Both the position numbers and the translations under genes were made by a program. Shown here piece by piece: positions 22,613-35,878 of a stretch of 64,000 bases of DNA (its first letter is position 1; each line of letters begins with the position of its first letter). The notes below the pieces were generated by a model. That model did not search any database and was not told the DNA's origin. It saw only the letters and a list, made by a program, of their open reading frames with translations. This DNA comes from Fasciolopsis buskii (taxonomy: Eukaryota; Platyhelminthes; Trematoda; Plagiorchiida; Fasciolidae), in assembly GCA_008360955.1 (NCBI GenBank), contig LUCM01006553.1, positions 1 through 64,000 on the forward strand. Reading direction: 5' to 3'.

Positions 22613-25600
22613 CTAGGAGAAATATGGAAATTTACAGTATATGAAAGAGTTAGTACACAGTCCACTTGAAGGTACACTTCTGTTTTAGTGCATGAGCTAA
22701 AAAACGGGGAATGTCATTCTAGGAAATTTGTGACTTTGTAGCAAATGCTCTGGGGATAAGCAATCCAATCACCGTCTCAAGTCTTTTAGAGACTTTATGT
22801 AGCAGCCTAATGGGCCGCAGACACATTTTCGGATCCGCTTATCACCATTAACCGGTCGATATATCTCGACCATTTGTTTAAATTAATTTTTGATAAGCGT
22901 AATGAAATAATTAACCTGGTTCCTTGATGTCGATATTCTTTTGCCAAAATTATTAGGCATTTCGATCTAATAAGGCTATAACTTCAGGATACTGGCGGTG
23001 TCTGGACGAAAGATAAATCCCGGCTGCCCCTACTGCAGGGGCTGTTCACCTCTTTAAACCCTACCGGGAATCAATGACTAAAAGGTCCCTTGTACCATGG
23101 TTTGGTTCTTAAGGTGAGACAGATCAATGTCACATTCAATGACGTTCATACAATTAAAACATCTCCGCTTCGCTGTAGCCCCGTCTATGATCCGTTGGTT
23201 TCTCTTCTTTTCTTATTCGGCACAGAAGGGTAGCAACCAAAACAAATGAACGTTCGTGAGAGCTTAGCAGCGGTACAAACTGGATGAGGCTGTGACTCTA
23301 GATGTCGGGTTCGCAACAATGCGACAAATTTCTGCGATACTTGGATATTATAAAAGCTCCAAAATACTTCACGCTTTTTGTAGTGTGCCAATGGAATGTG
23401 CAAACTAGATGGGTACAAGCTAATGAGATTAGGCAACCGGATAATGACTGCATCACACCGAGTGGCACACTAATTTTCAACCTTAACAATTGAGTTTTAA
23501 AACTAGTCAAAAAGGCTTATAGAGGTTTAAAGGTCCGTATAATTTGTGGTTGAATGAAAGCATGCAATGTAATGAATTCCTAATTGTGTACATTAGCCTG
23601 ATTACACATACTTGTAAACAAGTTCTCCGGTCACATGGTATTGTTCGTCCGTGGTTTGTTAAATATTTAATTTGTCGGAATGAACTAATTTCTTCCAACG
23701 CTACGTTGATTCCAGCCAGCCTTTCGCAATGTGGCAACACCCTCAACTGTTTCCAAAAACAAACCATTCATACTGTAGCTGAATGGTATTGGGAAAATTC
23801 TACCCCACAGCCAACCTGTACAACCGCTTGACCGTGAACTTGGAACAAACTACAACAGAATAATTTGAGTGATGGCTGAGAAAATCTTGACAACAGTTAC
23901 CAAGCGTTATAAATGACGTGTGCAATCACATTATCGTTCCGGTTTCACTCCTCGAAGGCCGAGTCCCAATAAAACTTGCTCGTTTTAGTCTATCTGAAAG
24001 ATCACGTGTACAGACTGATACGCACAGATTCCACAGAAAGCTGACCTACTTGTTTCGCATGCATGCGTAAGCCTGTAAATAATTATTTAAGTAGTACTGA
24101 CATCTAACAGTTTCCCGTACAGAGTTGCATAGCAAATAGTCCTGAATGGCTTGATCTAATTTCCGCCCTGGATTTCCAGTCCTGTGACAGCGATGAAACA
24201 CTTGAGGCCACGCATCAAGGCTTATGCACAATGCTAGCTCACTGTTGCCCAACAAACCTGCGGATCTTAGAAAAAAACGTTCTGTCTGCCCTTCGTCAGG
24301 GATGGTGACGAGGCGTTAACAGTGGCGTTAACAAAAATCCTGGTATCAGTTTGGGTAAGAGAACAGGTTGCTGAGGCCTAAAGTGAATCGGTGATTATTG
24401 CCATTTCTAAGAAGTTGATATATTCTCATGAGCAAATCACAATAGAATTGGCTTCTTATCGCATCCAAATAGCTCATAAGCCTTGTTCTACATTGGTCAT
24501 TTATTGCCTGCAAAAGACGTTTGCGTGAGATTCGAGCCGGTTAATGGCCTGTTTGGGATTGTATGACCAAATATTTTCTACGCAATGAATCTTAGAACAA
24601 AGAAACATCTTCCGCAGAAAAATTCGTTTCACTTTCCTAATCCCCATATTCAAACAACCGAAGCGAAGTTCGTACTCATGGCCTTCTCGTACCCCAGTTC
24701 ACACGGGAAGGGGTTTTCGTCAGCTTCACCCACTTCCATTTTTGCCTTTCAAATTCGCCATTAAGATAAGCGTATCATTGGTCATATCCTAATGTGGGAA
24801 GTAGGGCATTGATATTCGCTCAGACCGCAAATTGTCTGACTTAGAATGCCCGAATGATGTTCTGTAGCTGAGTAAAAATCCTATTAAGTTCCAGGTTTTT
24901 CTCGATTATTCGAGCAATAGGTTTTACGTTTAGGGTGTGTTTAACATCGTTGCACGTCTGGACTGCCTTGAAGCCGAATCTTCTTCTTGCAAGGGAACAA
25001 CTGACTGAAACAGATTGATCTATCTATACATGCCTGATGGCGGTATATCAGATGGAATGTCTTCATGCATTGGCATTCCTCAGTGTAAGATATCTGTGGA
25101 CTTGACGTGACATTCGGTTATGAATCGAAGGCTGAGTTTACACAGCAGCGATAAGGTCGGTCCTCGCATACGGCGCTGAAACATAGCCGCTTAGAGCAGA
25201 TGTGCGAAGAATTTCGGTGTTTTAACACCATTGTGTTTGTAGTGTTGTCAGAATATGTGCGATGGGGGGATGTTCTCATTGTCACAGAGTTTAGGCGTAA
25301 GGAACCGGGTGATAACGTTCATTCTTTAGGAAACGGACTGAATGTGCACAGGTTCAAGTGGTTGGTTTTATGCATCCCCACAGAGCGATCGCCTAGTTGT
25401 ACGCTGTGCCCTGAAGCAGGTATAGGTGGCTAGTTGATGACATAGCAACAGGGGCATGAAAATTGTAACCAGCGAACTGACTCGCGTAGGTGAAACTAGA
25501 TTGCTTGAGATGGGGTCCACGAGATCCCCTGCCTCAAGCAATGGTTGCATGTAGTAGTTGATTAAGTTCAGTGTCGCAATCAGTAGTGTTTACGTGTTGG

Positions 25601-28600
25601 CAGCCCATGAAGGTGGCTATTTTGTAAGAGGCCTGGTGACACTTCAGCTGTGAACTTAGCTGGTGTCAGTAACTCAGACGGTCGAATCCATGTTACAGTA
25701 CGAATACCGGTGGCTGGATTGTCACTTTACCATTTGTGAATTTACGAGTTCTAGACCATCAGCTGATGAATCGGTCACTTTCTCTACCAGTCTGTTAAAC
25801 CAGGCAACGATTTTCGGCAGACAGCTGGGATATATTTAGGGAGTAGTGAACCAAACCACGATCCACGATTGTCTTAAAGCGCAACTATCTCATTTTTCGG
25901 TGATGTTACTTTTGCTGCAGCATCGGAGCCACCTTCTTTTAATCATAGAAAGCTTGCAGTTCTCTCCGGGATAAGTGGGAACTCGTTGCATTTTATTCCC
26001 GTCTTTGCAAATCTTATGTGATAGAAACGACAACGAAATGGGTTTCGAAACCATGCACGTGATCAAGTGGGACCACTATCTCGAAAGCAAGTAACTGTCT
26101 TCGCCAGTTTATTCTCTAACTTTTGTTTATCCTAATGGAGGTCGGTGTGTATGTGGGTCAAGCGTCATGTAGGTTGAGCAAATGTTTATGCGAAGGGGAT
26201 GTTCTTAATTCGGTACGACAAAACCGTGCCAGTTATAAAACTACAGTTTCACTCCCGGGAACGAAAGTGGTCCACATGCCACCAGAATAGCTGTACAATC
26301 TGGACTAGCTTCCTCTGTCCGTTCGTGGTGGGCTGGGAAGAGCGGAAAATCAGTAGCTTCAACAGCTATGCGTGTGCATGCTTGCGTGCTTTGGGGTGCT
26401 CGGTATACGATAAGGAAAGCTGACTCTATGTTGACTTGGTAGTCTGATTCTGTCAATTCGTCAAGAGTATCATTTCCATGAATCCCGTTTCACGGTACTT
26501 AAAGATCACGGATAATGTCCCTTAACCAGTGGCGACAGTTTTCTAACCTAGTCAATGTGACTCGCGTCACATGCATACTTGAAAGACCAGGTTTCCAATG
26601 AATTGGCCAGCTTAGGCAAAGTATCTTTGTTACAATTTCGGATTGTCGAACAGCTCGACGGCGCACGGGCCGCATGGACTAAAATGAATGTTCCACTCAC
26701 AGACATCTGCTGACCAGATAAGATGTGACGCTTCCCCCGAGTCGACCTGTGTTAAATACTTCTTTGGGATGATTGTAGCTGGGACCACCTTTTAGTTCAC
26801 TGATCATATTTTCTATAAAAAGCTCAGGATATTCGTTTTCTGCTGTTGCATCGCTCCTCTTCCAGAGTCTAATGTGAGCACTTTTTTCTTTGCCCGTGAA
26901 CTCGGACACTCATCCAGGTTTCATTTTAGTCTTATGGGTAGAAATCTGTGAAAGTTAGTTTATTACCATTCCCATTTTGGCTTCCTGTGCACCTTATATT
27001 TGATCGCTCTTTCAGGAGTTCAGTTTCGTGCGAAATCCAAAGACGCGAATATGTGAAACTGGATTTGTGTGACCGATCGAAAGTTTGTAACAGCTTTTTC
27101 GCATCGCTAAAAGGTGAAATTTGTCATCTACGTGGCACAAATAAGAAGTCGCTTTCGATTTCTTAGTGGTCTCCAACTCCCCGCTAAACATGTCGGACAA
27201 TAATGATCAATCGCGGCGGTGATTTTTCGTTAAGCATTTCAGTAGGAACTCTTTCAGGTTCCTTAGTGGAATATTTATCTGTAGTTGACTTATCTTAATG
27301 TAATCACAAATAAAAGTAATGGTCCTTAGGAGAGATATGTAGCTGATGTCCCCCAAATAGATCCCTCGGCCATTTCTGATATTTATGAAACAGCCCCTGA
27401 GACTGCACTGCGCAAAAATCCTCCTTATGGGTTCTAACTTAGCCGAGAATCGTTTGGCCGATTTGCGATGAGACAGTCTCACTATTCAACTAGTCACCGA
27501 AGGTGTAGGCCTTACAACCGTACAGATCAGACACTTCGGAAGCAATAAGAAAGGTCCTCAGTGACTTTGGCATTCACACTTTCTTTCGGATGGATAATAC
27601 TTTAGTGTCACTTATCAAAAGCTAAAGATCAAGTCGGTTTGCAAGACCAAAGCAATTGCATCTACAAAATCAGTTGCAGGGAATGCCCAGCAGAATACAT
27701 TGGACAAACCAGCAGACAACTAATGACAACGATAACAGAACACAGAAGGAAAGAAAGTGCAGACCTTCGGGCAAGGCAGCCTTATCAAAATTTGAGCGCG
27801 ATTCAGTCATCACTCTGCATGCCATAGCAGAGGGACACAACATGGATTATGAAAACACTAAGTACTCCAACGTGGATTTAGAACCTGTACTGAACGTGAG
27901 TATGCCGAGGTTCTGGCGATAAGCACCCACACCCCATGCGTCAATCGGAATGATGGGGCAGAGATTTCGGAGATCATCATTGTGAAACAAACATTCCAAA
28001 GGTCATCATGCTTGTTGACCTCACTACCACTGCGGCGCATGGCGTAACAGACACATTATTTGTCACCCGTTATGCAACTCAACGTAAACACACCCACAGA
28101 CACACAAATGGACAACTTGACATCCGTTGGGATGTGAACGTTGCCTCAGTTACTCACTAGAATCCAATTTGAGTGGAATGGATGGTAATTCCATTTAAGA
28201 ACCACATTCGCCGGAGGATTTTCGTCGCTCAGGCAAGGCTAACCTTCAGAAAGGGGGCACACAGACTAAAAGTATTGGTTTTTCCTTCTCAGCAGTATGC
28301 GAAACACAGAGAAGGGACGCACTAGTTAAGGGATGGTTGGACAGACGAATACCGGGTACGCATACCTGAAGAGCGGTAATAACCGCAAAATGGATCGTGT
28401 TCTTCCGGAGGAATTTTGTTCAGCAAAACATCCGTATGCAAAACATACTTTTGAGAGGAGTTGCTTCAGTTATTTGATTGTAAAACTTGCCTTGAAAAAG
28501 ACAACCCAAGTTAGTCGAAACGTTGGCGAATTACATCTACCAACAACACTGTTATTTGTATTACATCATTCACTATAAAAACCAATACATGGCACATCGA

Positions 28601-31206
28601 TTTTTCGATACACTCCTTCCGTCGTTCAATCATATTTCCGTTATTACATCTGCTATTATACCTGTAATAAGGCCGGTTGAACATGTGTAACGTTGGCAGT
28701 CTAAGGAAATCCCTCAAAACATGAGTCCTAAGCGTTTCCGGAAGGGTCTTAGGACTTACCTCTTTTTGCGTTCATAAATGATAACAAGCTTGTTTGTCCA
28801 AAAGAAACATTTATTTTATCGAGTATTCCACCTACGATTATGCATCCATTTATAAGCTGAAGATAATTAGTTGTTAATTTGGGTATTGTGAGTTATAATT
28901 ACCGTTGATGACGAACAGAAAATAAATGTTTAGGAAGGATTATAATTTACGTAAAAGTCAACCTTCCGTCAAGGGCGTTTATTTGTGCTGAGTTAATCCC
29001 TTATCGTGTTAACGTGACACAAAAGCAATAATCCTCTGTCAGCACAAGGTAAAAGACAATTGTTTCGCAACAGAAAAGAGGAGGAGCCAATTTCTCCACT
29101 TCGATTGCAAACATCCAATCGATTTTATTCCGCAGCCACCATCCTCAGTTCTCACTAACTCTAGTGAGAAAACTATCAGACAAAAAGTTCACTTATTAAT
29201 CAAAATCCAATTGCTTATATTGGTCTTCTGTGATGAACACTCACCGATCAAGTCTTCCGTTGGCTGATTTGGTCTATCACTATTCAATGGCTTTTTCATG
29301 CGGCGTTCTCGGTCGGACTATTGATTGATGCAATCGTTGGGATGCGGCAGTGGAAGTGTTCATCATTGACCAGGGTAATGGATAAGCCAAATTAAACTCC
29401 ATTATCCTTACAATATTGAACTGATTAAAAATCTCGGTCAACTAAAAATTTTGAGCTTAACTTTTTCCGGCGTTTTAAATTAAACAAGGCGACCATTTAC
29501 ATAATATAAGACGAATAAACACTGACGTAAATCAGGTCAGGGCACGCTTACTAGGGCGGAAAGTACTCATGTAAGTTCTGTTGCATGAGTTTCGACAAGA
29601 CTTGCATTTTGCCACTTTCGCGTCGCTGTATGTCAGTTTGTTGCCGTTGCGTTTTCATCTCATTTTTGTGAGAAGCACGACATTGATACTAGAAACTGTT
29701 CATCAGGGTGGCTTTAAACTGTTCGGGTGTCTATTGATTACGTCTGTTGATAGGGACTTTTCTAACTGAACTACTTCTAGCCGATTTGTCTTGCGTCTTG
29801 GCTAGAACAGAAACAAACACGGAGCAACAGAATTGCGGCAGCCCTGAAACTCACTTCCGAATTGGAGTAATCATGCACATAACATTCTGGTCCTGTAAGG
29901 AAACGCGATTGTGTCTGTGTTGTGATTAAATCACCGTGACGTTTCGTTTCTGTTTTTTGAGTACATGGAGTTTATTGCTGACCCCACGCAATCGACCGGA
30001 GGTGGTCAAAGAAAGTAGGTCTGTCACCGACATGGCCAGAGATTAGAATTCCAGATGTGTTGGTCACCGGTAGTAGACAGAGACTGATCGTCGCCCGGCG
30101 GGCTACAACACGTGACCTAGTTTGACCTTATGTCGTCCTCTGCTACTTCCAGTTCCAGGGACATAGTTGCCCGTCCACCCCGCCCGCCTCGTGTTTGCCC
30201 GCATGAGGATGGGGCATGTCTCTCTCTCATGTTTCAATTACATTCGTGAGAAATTCATAACTGTGATGAGCTGTTTACCGCAGCCTGTTGCGGAAAGAGA
30301 CTGATTTGGAATTTTTGTGACTTCGAGCACACCGTTGCGTTTATTCAGTACCTATCTCCTGATTGTTTTTCACTCGGAATAGAGTCAACTTCGCGCCGGG
30401 CTATTTTCTAGTAATATTTAGGGCCACTATTTCCAATACGACAACCGACAAACTGAATCGACACTTTTGTCTCCGTGAGTCATGTTCAGATATCGAAGAA
30501 CTACGCAAGATTGTTTGTCATATAAGGTTTCCTATTTTGTTTTCGATTCTGAGATATAACTGAACATGGAACACGCAATAATTATGACGTAATTTCAAGA
30601 TAAAAAGACAATTGATATGGTAATCTAGAAACGTCTGAAATGGGTTCAATCTGGATAGAGAGTAAAAACACATGCGAGTTGGATAATCGAGATGGATTTT
30701 AAATAGGAAAAGTTCACCGTTTGCCTACTGCAATTCGAGTCGCCACGTTTAGGCTGACGAGATAGTCATTTGTAACTCGATTTTCCCGGACGAAATTATC
30801 GATGAGCTGGCTCGAACTATCGATCTTCTTCGACTGACAAGTACACAATGATCGTGTTCAATTTATATAAGTCATTTGAATATAATCAACGAACATCGGT
30901 TTGCTTTTGTCGATTATTCTGCGTCATGCCTTTAAAAACCTGACTTCCTGTTATTCCAACTAGCATTCGTAATTCCAGTCATCCGTACGGTTGATCAGTA
31001 AACACGAAATTGGGGGATTAAAACATTACAACAATGCATCGCCCCGGATTACTGGTGATAACGGAGAAGAATGATGAATTTATATAAACCCTAAACTCAC
31101 AGTTAGTCGCTCGATAGAAAAATCAATAATCATTGGTTTAGTAAATTATCCCTAGAGTGTTGGTGTCTGCCTTTAATCATTATCAGTTAGTAGCATCTTA
31201 ACTAAC
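22613..31206 (-). other. Large intron of the Neto-like gene
   Basis: The intron is about 8.6 kb, with donor AAAAG|GTTAGT and acceptor TTTCTCCTAG. It carries the PLE endonuclease fragment at 27560-27925. Elsewhere I see only short chance frames (for example 23544-23831 and 24046-24255) and no second gene. Confidence 0.55.
27560..27925 (+). mobile_element. Penelope-like element, GIY-YIG endonuclease fragment
   Basis: Plus-strand translation after a frameshift near 27613 reads LSKAKDQVGLQDQ, then CIYKISCRECPAEYIGQTSR, then TEHRRKE. A second frameshift near 27800 leads to HAIAEGHNMDYENTKYS. These are the typical PLE endonuclease blocks: the Cys-containing lead-in, the Y-I-G half of GIY-YIG, the EHRR motif, and the late GH..D.(E/D)N.K block. 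An upstream segment FGIHTFFRMDNTL is probably the end of the linker after the reverse transcriptase. At least two frameshifts make it inactive. Confidence 0.8.
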
Positions 31207-32358
31207 CTTTTCGCAAGGGATAGAGACCTTCACTTTCACTCTGATCCAGTCCTTGTCCATTTGAAGTTCCTAATGAACCCTCATCAGTGGAAACGTTCGA
31301 AACGCTGCTCGATCTTGGTGAGCTCATTTGGATCAAACCACATGCCCCGTTTGTCAAATATGGTCGTTGGGAGCCGGGAACCGGTACTATATTACGTGAA
31401 CCGCCTGCGCCCGGTTTGAGTGATCGGAGAACAGCCAGTTCCGCAGCCATAGCCTGACTTGTATTTGTTGTCGTACTGCTAGAGGAGGTGCAAGCAGTGA
31501 TTGGTTTTATCATTGAGCCGTTAGTTACAACTGCACATTCTTCTAACATCACTGCAGCGGTAGAAAAATCGTCGTCTGTATCTGTACCGTAACTGGTAGC
31601 AATCCACTGTTCTGTGTCTCGGGGTTCTGGTCGACTAGGTACAATCCTTGGACGTTTTGCCAATGGAGGTTTGAAATCTCGCTTCGCTTGAATAGTTGCC
31701 AGCCGAATTGCTCCTCCAGGCCGATCTTCACACGGTGTCACTGTGGCTGATGTTTGAAACCCAAACGTTCCATTCACATTCGGCAAACTGACATGAATTG
31801 CGGTCCGTCCCATGAGATGTTCAGGCACAAGCGTATCTGGTAGTTCCATATCTCGACAACGATAGACGGGAACACCTCGAAGAAATCTTGCTGCCTCCGT
31901 TGCACGCAGATTAGTTACTTTCAGCTCAGGAGCACGAGGGTGAACATTGCTATCGATTAGAGGACTTCCTCTTCGATAAATTGTGGTCCCGTCCGCAGCA
32001 ATCAGGTCCGGAGACTCCTGACCGTCCGTGGTGCGCGTTACTTCCCAGTGGCCATCAAAAAATGGTGTTGTCCCCGCTAGGCGTAACCCACCACCCCATG
32101 ACTGCGTCCGGCTTATCATACGGCAACTGGGCAAATGCTGCTGATTTGGCGGCTGCCGCTGCTGTGGTTGATCCGTTAATCCCTGATGGTGAGGTGACCT
32201 CTTGTCTTGGCGTCCAGTGCGCACCTGTCCATCTTGTTTCCCGTCAGCTCTAAACTTCCGACTTCCTACCACGATTTCTGGTGTATTGGTTTGACTGACA
32301 ACCGAGCTGACTCGGGTCCCGGAAATTCTATGGGTTTCCTCTCTGGGTGAACCACGGT
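31207..32358 (-). CDS. Neto-like gene, large cytoplasmic-tail exon
   Basis: The acceptor is ACAACTAG at 32359-32366, the donor is AAAAG|GTTAGT, and the exon is phase 1 at both ends with 383 whole codons. A frame of this length is rare in this window. It is rich in Ser, Thr, Pro and Gln, with no Cys-rich or enzyme domain. Recognisable stretches are RTQSWGGGLRLAGTTPFFDG, LPDTLVPEHLMGR, KRPRIVPSRPEPRDTEQW, an acidic GTDTDDDFSTAAVMLEE, and a Ser/Thr run near 31470. It begins DRGSPREETHRISG, joined to the previous exon through a split Asp codon. It is predicted to be a mostly disordered scaffold segment in the cytoplasm. I find no match in known NETO tails. Confidence 0.8.
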
Positions 32359-35086
32359 CTAGTTGTACACATCAGACAAGGGTCGAGAAAGCGAGATACA
32401 CAAAATAACTAAGATTTAAAACAGAGCTTGGATTAATTGATAGAAAAGTCCGGAAATTTGGTAACCTTTTTCCGTTTCCTCAAACTACAAGCAACGCAAA
32501 TTAGCCTAGTCATCCAGACAAATAATGTATTGCAGAACGTTACCATAGCAATATGACCAGCATTACAAATGGAGTTATTTATCTTGGTTCTCACCACAAA
32601 TGGTAATGGTTAATTCGTCCAATCAATACTGGACGGATGACAGTAACAAAGATCATGGGGAAAATACGTGTTGTCGTCTCAAGATTGAGGTACAAAATTC
32701 AGTGTACGTATATGTATACACATTAACATTTATATGTACATGCATCGAACAAACCTGTTCAGAGAATGTGCCATCAGAACCACGATGATGAGCAGAAACT
32801 GATAGATAAAGATGAAAGAAAAAGTTCTGTTCGGAATTCAATACACGTATGCCAGAACTCTCATTCTTAGCCTCTACCGACAGGAATCAGTGGTGGGCTT
32901 GGGCTTACCCGGTTGTTAAGGCACCTTAACTCCAGCCATTGTCCCAACACTTTAATATGCAAAACATTTGAATGATCTAAAGATCTCGTAACTTACTGGA
33001 GGATCGATGACTGATTTCTCAGTCCAGACATCCTGGGGGTCCGACACACCCTTCTCCCACAGACTGCCGATGAGCGTAGAGTCGTGAGCTTTAAGCGCCG
33101 TCGGTAACTGGTTTTAGAACAGGGTTTAGCCATTTTCCCCAGACTGAATACTAAAGGTCGGTCAACCCAATAATAAGAACTCCGAATCAGTATACTAAAT
33201 TCGGTCGTTCGTCGTAGCAAACGGGTGAGTTACCAGTAAGTACTGAATTGGCTTGACCCAAGGTACACAAACGAGATTAACGAGAAGACTACAACAAAAT
33301 GGAAACAAGTTCGACTTGTATTTGCAGTTCATGGGTTCATGTACAAGGTTGGAAACATGCCGATTGGTGGAATACATTCCGTCCAGTTGCCTTCACGGAA
33401 TATTTGGATTTCACGACCCATTGTCGTCATGGTTCTCACTGGTTGTTCGTCTACATAGGCCAGGGTGAGGCTGTGCCGGATTGCATCACGTGACTTGCAC
33501 GTAAACTCACTACAGTAAGACTTACTCGACAGAGGTCGTTCGAAAGGCACAGGCATTCGAGAGCATTTCGGGAGCCATTCAGGGCGAATAACCACCTTGA
33601 AAACTGAAAATACCCAACTATGACCACAAGGAGGTGCACCATGAAGGGCCTACATTTTAAAAGCTTGCGGTTCCAAACTGCTACTCTTTTTGCCCTAATA
33701 CATGCTAATAATGTTGCGGTTCTTATCCTAAAATGCGTCCGAATTCATATTTCCTACGCTACCTGGTTAGATGCCTCGTTATTATGCTTTAAGCATAGCA
33801 TTGATGAGCTACTGTCTGATAACGTAGAAAACGAAGAACAGTTGCTGAGTTGGAGCAGTAACGTAAAACTGTTACCCAGAAGGGACGTTTTTGTTGGTTT
33901 TTCATGCCCGTCGAAAATTCTGCCATAAAGCTGAGTCTTTCCTTATAAATAGAGACTAAACCTTTTGCTCTGATCACCCAGTCAATTGAGGCAGTTTCAA
34001 AAATTCATCTCTACACTCCTCCATTGTTTTCTCGTGACTTCCGCTGGTTTCTCGAAAGCTGGCTTTAAGTTTCTCAGACTGGATCTCAGCGCTACTGTTC
34101 AGATTCCTTTTTATGGAAAACAGAGATTGTGCTGTATATATATATATATTAAAATTCACTTAAAATTCGCAGACAGAGATTACACGTCGACCTGTTTGTT
34201 GGTCCTTGAACCACTTGACCAACTAACTGACTTACTTCACGTCCCCAGTGATTAGAAAACAAAAGTATTTTCCAATTTCATTCTGTACTCTTTTTACTGA
34301 CGAGATAAACAATCTTTTTGAGCTCTTCGATTCACGCAATTCACTTGGTCTGAACTTTAAAAGCAGTGCCTGTTTGATCTATTCTCCCACTGTGTTACCA
34401 AAGTAGTTTCTTTTTGGATGTAAACGTGTGCGTGCCATGATAAGGCTTAGGTATAATTTTAAAAAATACCAATCGTTCCCCATAGCAGCACAAGCAACTG
34501 TTGTGTCTGTCACTCGTCCAACTCATCCAAATTACCTTTGTAGCCAACCGAGCTGCCTAGGCACACATCCACAAGCGATCCCAGACGAGTGTCCAATCTC
34601 ACAACGACCATGGAAAGCGCATGGCATTGCTGAGAAATAGGGAATTTCATCTATCGTCTATCCCACGTGCATGACGAAGAGCATCGGGAGTGTTCCGACC
34701 CTGGTATTTCGACTGGATTCCTGTCCCATCGTACCCGTCTACTGTTTACTGCATGTTGCTGCTATCTAAGTAAAGTTATCGTAGTTGTATTTAGTGTTTT
34801 CCATCACTATATTACACCAACTTCCGTCGTTACCGTGAATGCGGACGGAATCCGCATCCTGTGAAGGACATTCGGTATCCAGTCGGGCTAACTTAATGGC
34901 GGAATATGAAAGGTCGCAGTTAAAGTGCTATCTAATCCCAGTTAACAGTGGATATATGCTTGTATTTCAATCTACTGAGTGATAAAATGTACCTACTGCC
35001 GTTCGGTCGTTACGCTATAATATGAGTTATCATAAAAAACGGAATAAAACACACCAGAAGTAGCAGTGAGGGAAACACATACTTAC
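32359..35086 (-). other. Intron of the Neto-like gene with a possible cassette exon
   Basis: The intron is about 2.7 kb with a strong donor, GGGAG|GTAAGTATG. It contains the well-formed but phase-incompatible exon-like segment at 32997-33107. A TA microsatellite sits at 34134-34149. The frames at 33253-33642 and 33620-33928 have no support. Confidence 0.55.
32997..33107 (-). CDS. Candidate cassette exon inside the Neto-like gene
   Basis: The segment is 111 bases, with acceptor TCTAAAACCAG and the strong donor CTCCA|GTAAGTTAC. In its only long frame it reads LPTALKAHDSTLIGSLWEKG, then VSDPQDVWTEKSVIDPP, which looks like protein-coding sequence. The two flanking exons join in phase 1, whereas this exon is phase 0 at both ends. 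Inclusion after 35087 would give a stop within about six codons. It may be a tail-truncating alternative exon, part of another transcript, or a false positive. Confidence 0.35.
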
Positions 35087-35878
35087 CTCCCATTCTTCTG
35101 AAGGCGTCCCGTGATTTGGCTGCATGCTGTGTGGCACCACCAGTGGCAGATTTTCCCAACCCTGATCGACCACTGAAACGATCAGTTAGTCCGGCGGGCC
35201 CAGCTGGATGATCCATACGTGTCGAATGTGCCGGGCTTGGTCTGGGCATGGGTGCGGCGACTGCCATCCCTGTCCCCGCACCCATACCCATTGATCGACC
35301 AGTACCGGCGGAAACAGTCTGACCAGTTTGTTTCGCGGGGCTTCGCCCGACTCGCGGTGTCCCCGTGGTCTGGTCGACAGCACTCGTTCGAGCACCTCCT
35401 GACTCGTGGTAAGGCAAATTTGATGGTGCATTATGATTCCACTGGGCACCGTCCATCTGGATATGATGATTTCCTTGAGTTTTACTTCTTTCCGGCCCAG
35501 AAATAAGCGCAGATTGTTTATGCCATAACAGTGGTGCATTCATACTGTCCGTACTATTCCATCCCGTATCACCCACACCAGCAAATGCCGTCGACTCATC
35601 CGCCCGTGTTGCACCATGCCGTGTATCTTGTTCGGGAATTGAATTGGATTTTGTAAGCGTGAACACCGGCCGAGTTCGTCCGTTACGACGAACGCGACGA
35701 CCGTCGGTTGCATTCACTGCGGGTGCCGGTTTCTCCAGTAGTGTGCCAGTAGACATTATGTGATTTAGTCGAACTGGTTTGGAGTCCATTGTGGAAATCA
35801 GAGAGGGGATAGGGGGATCGGTGCCTTTGACCGCTTGTACACGAATTCGTGTACGCCTTCGACGTCTAATGGCCATCA
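35087..35878 (-). CDS. Neto-like gene, exon with the end of the transmembrane segment and the membrane-proximal tail
   Basis: The acceptor is TTTTTCTCTTACAG and the donor is GGGAG|GTAAGT, phase 1 on both sides, 263 whole codons. It starts MAIRRRRRTRIRVQAVKG, the basic stop-transfer sequence directly after the membrane helix of the previous exon. It goes on with RRVRRNGRTRPVFTLTKS, a Gly/Met/Pro-rich stretch (GRSMGMGAGTGMAVAAPMPR) and a basic end (KSRDAFRRMG). It lies on the cytoplasmic side. The composition is disordered and no kinase or PDZ domain is seen. Confidence 0.8.
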
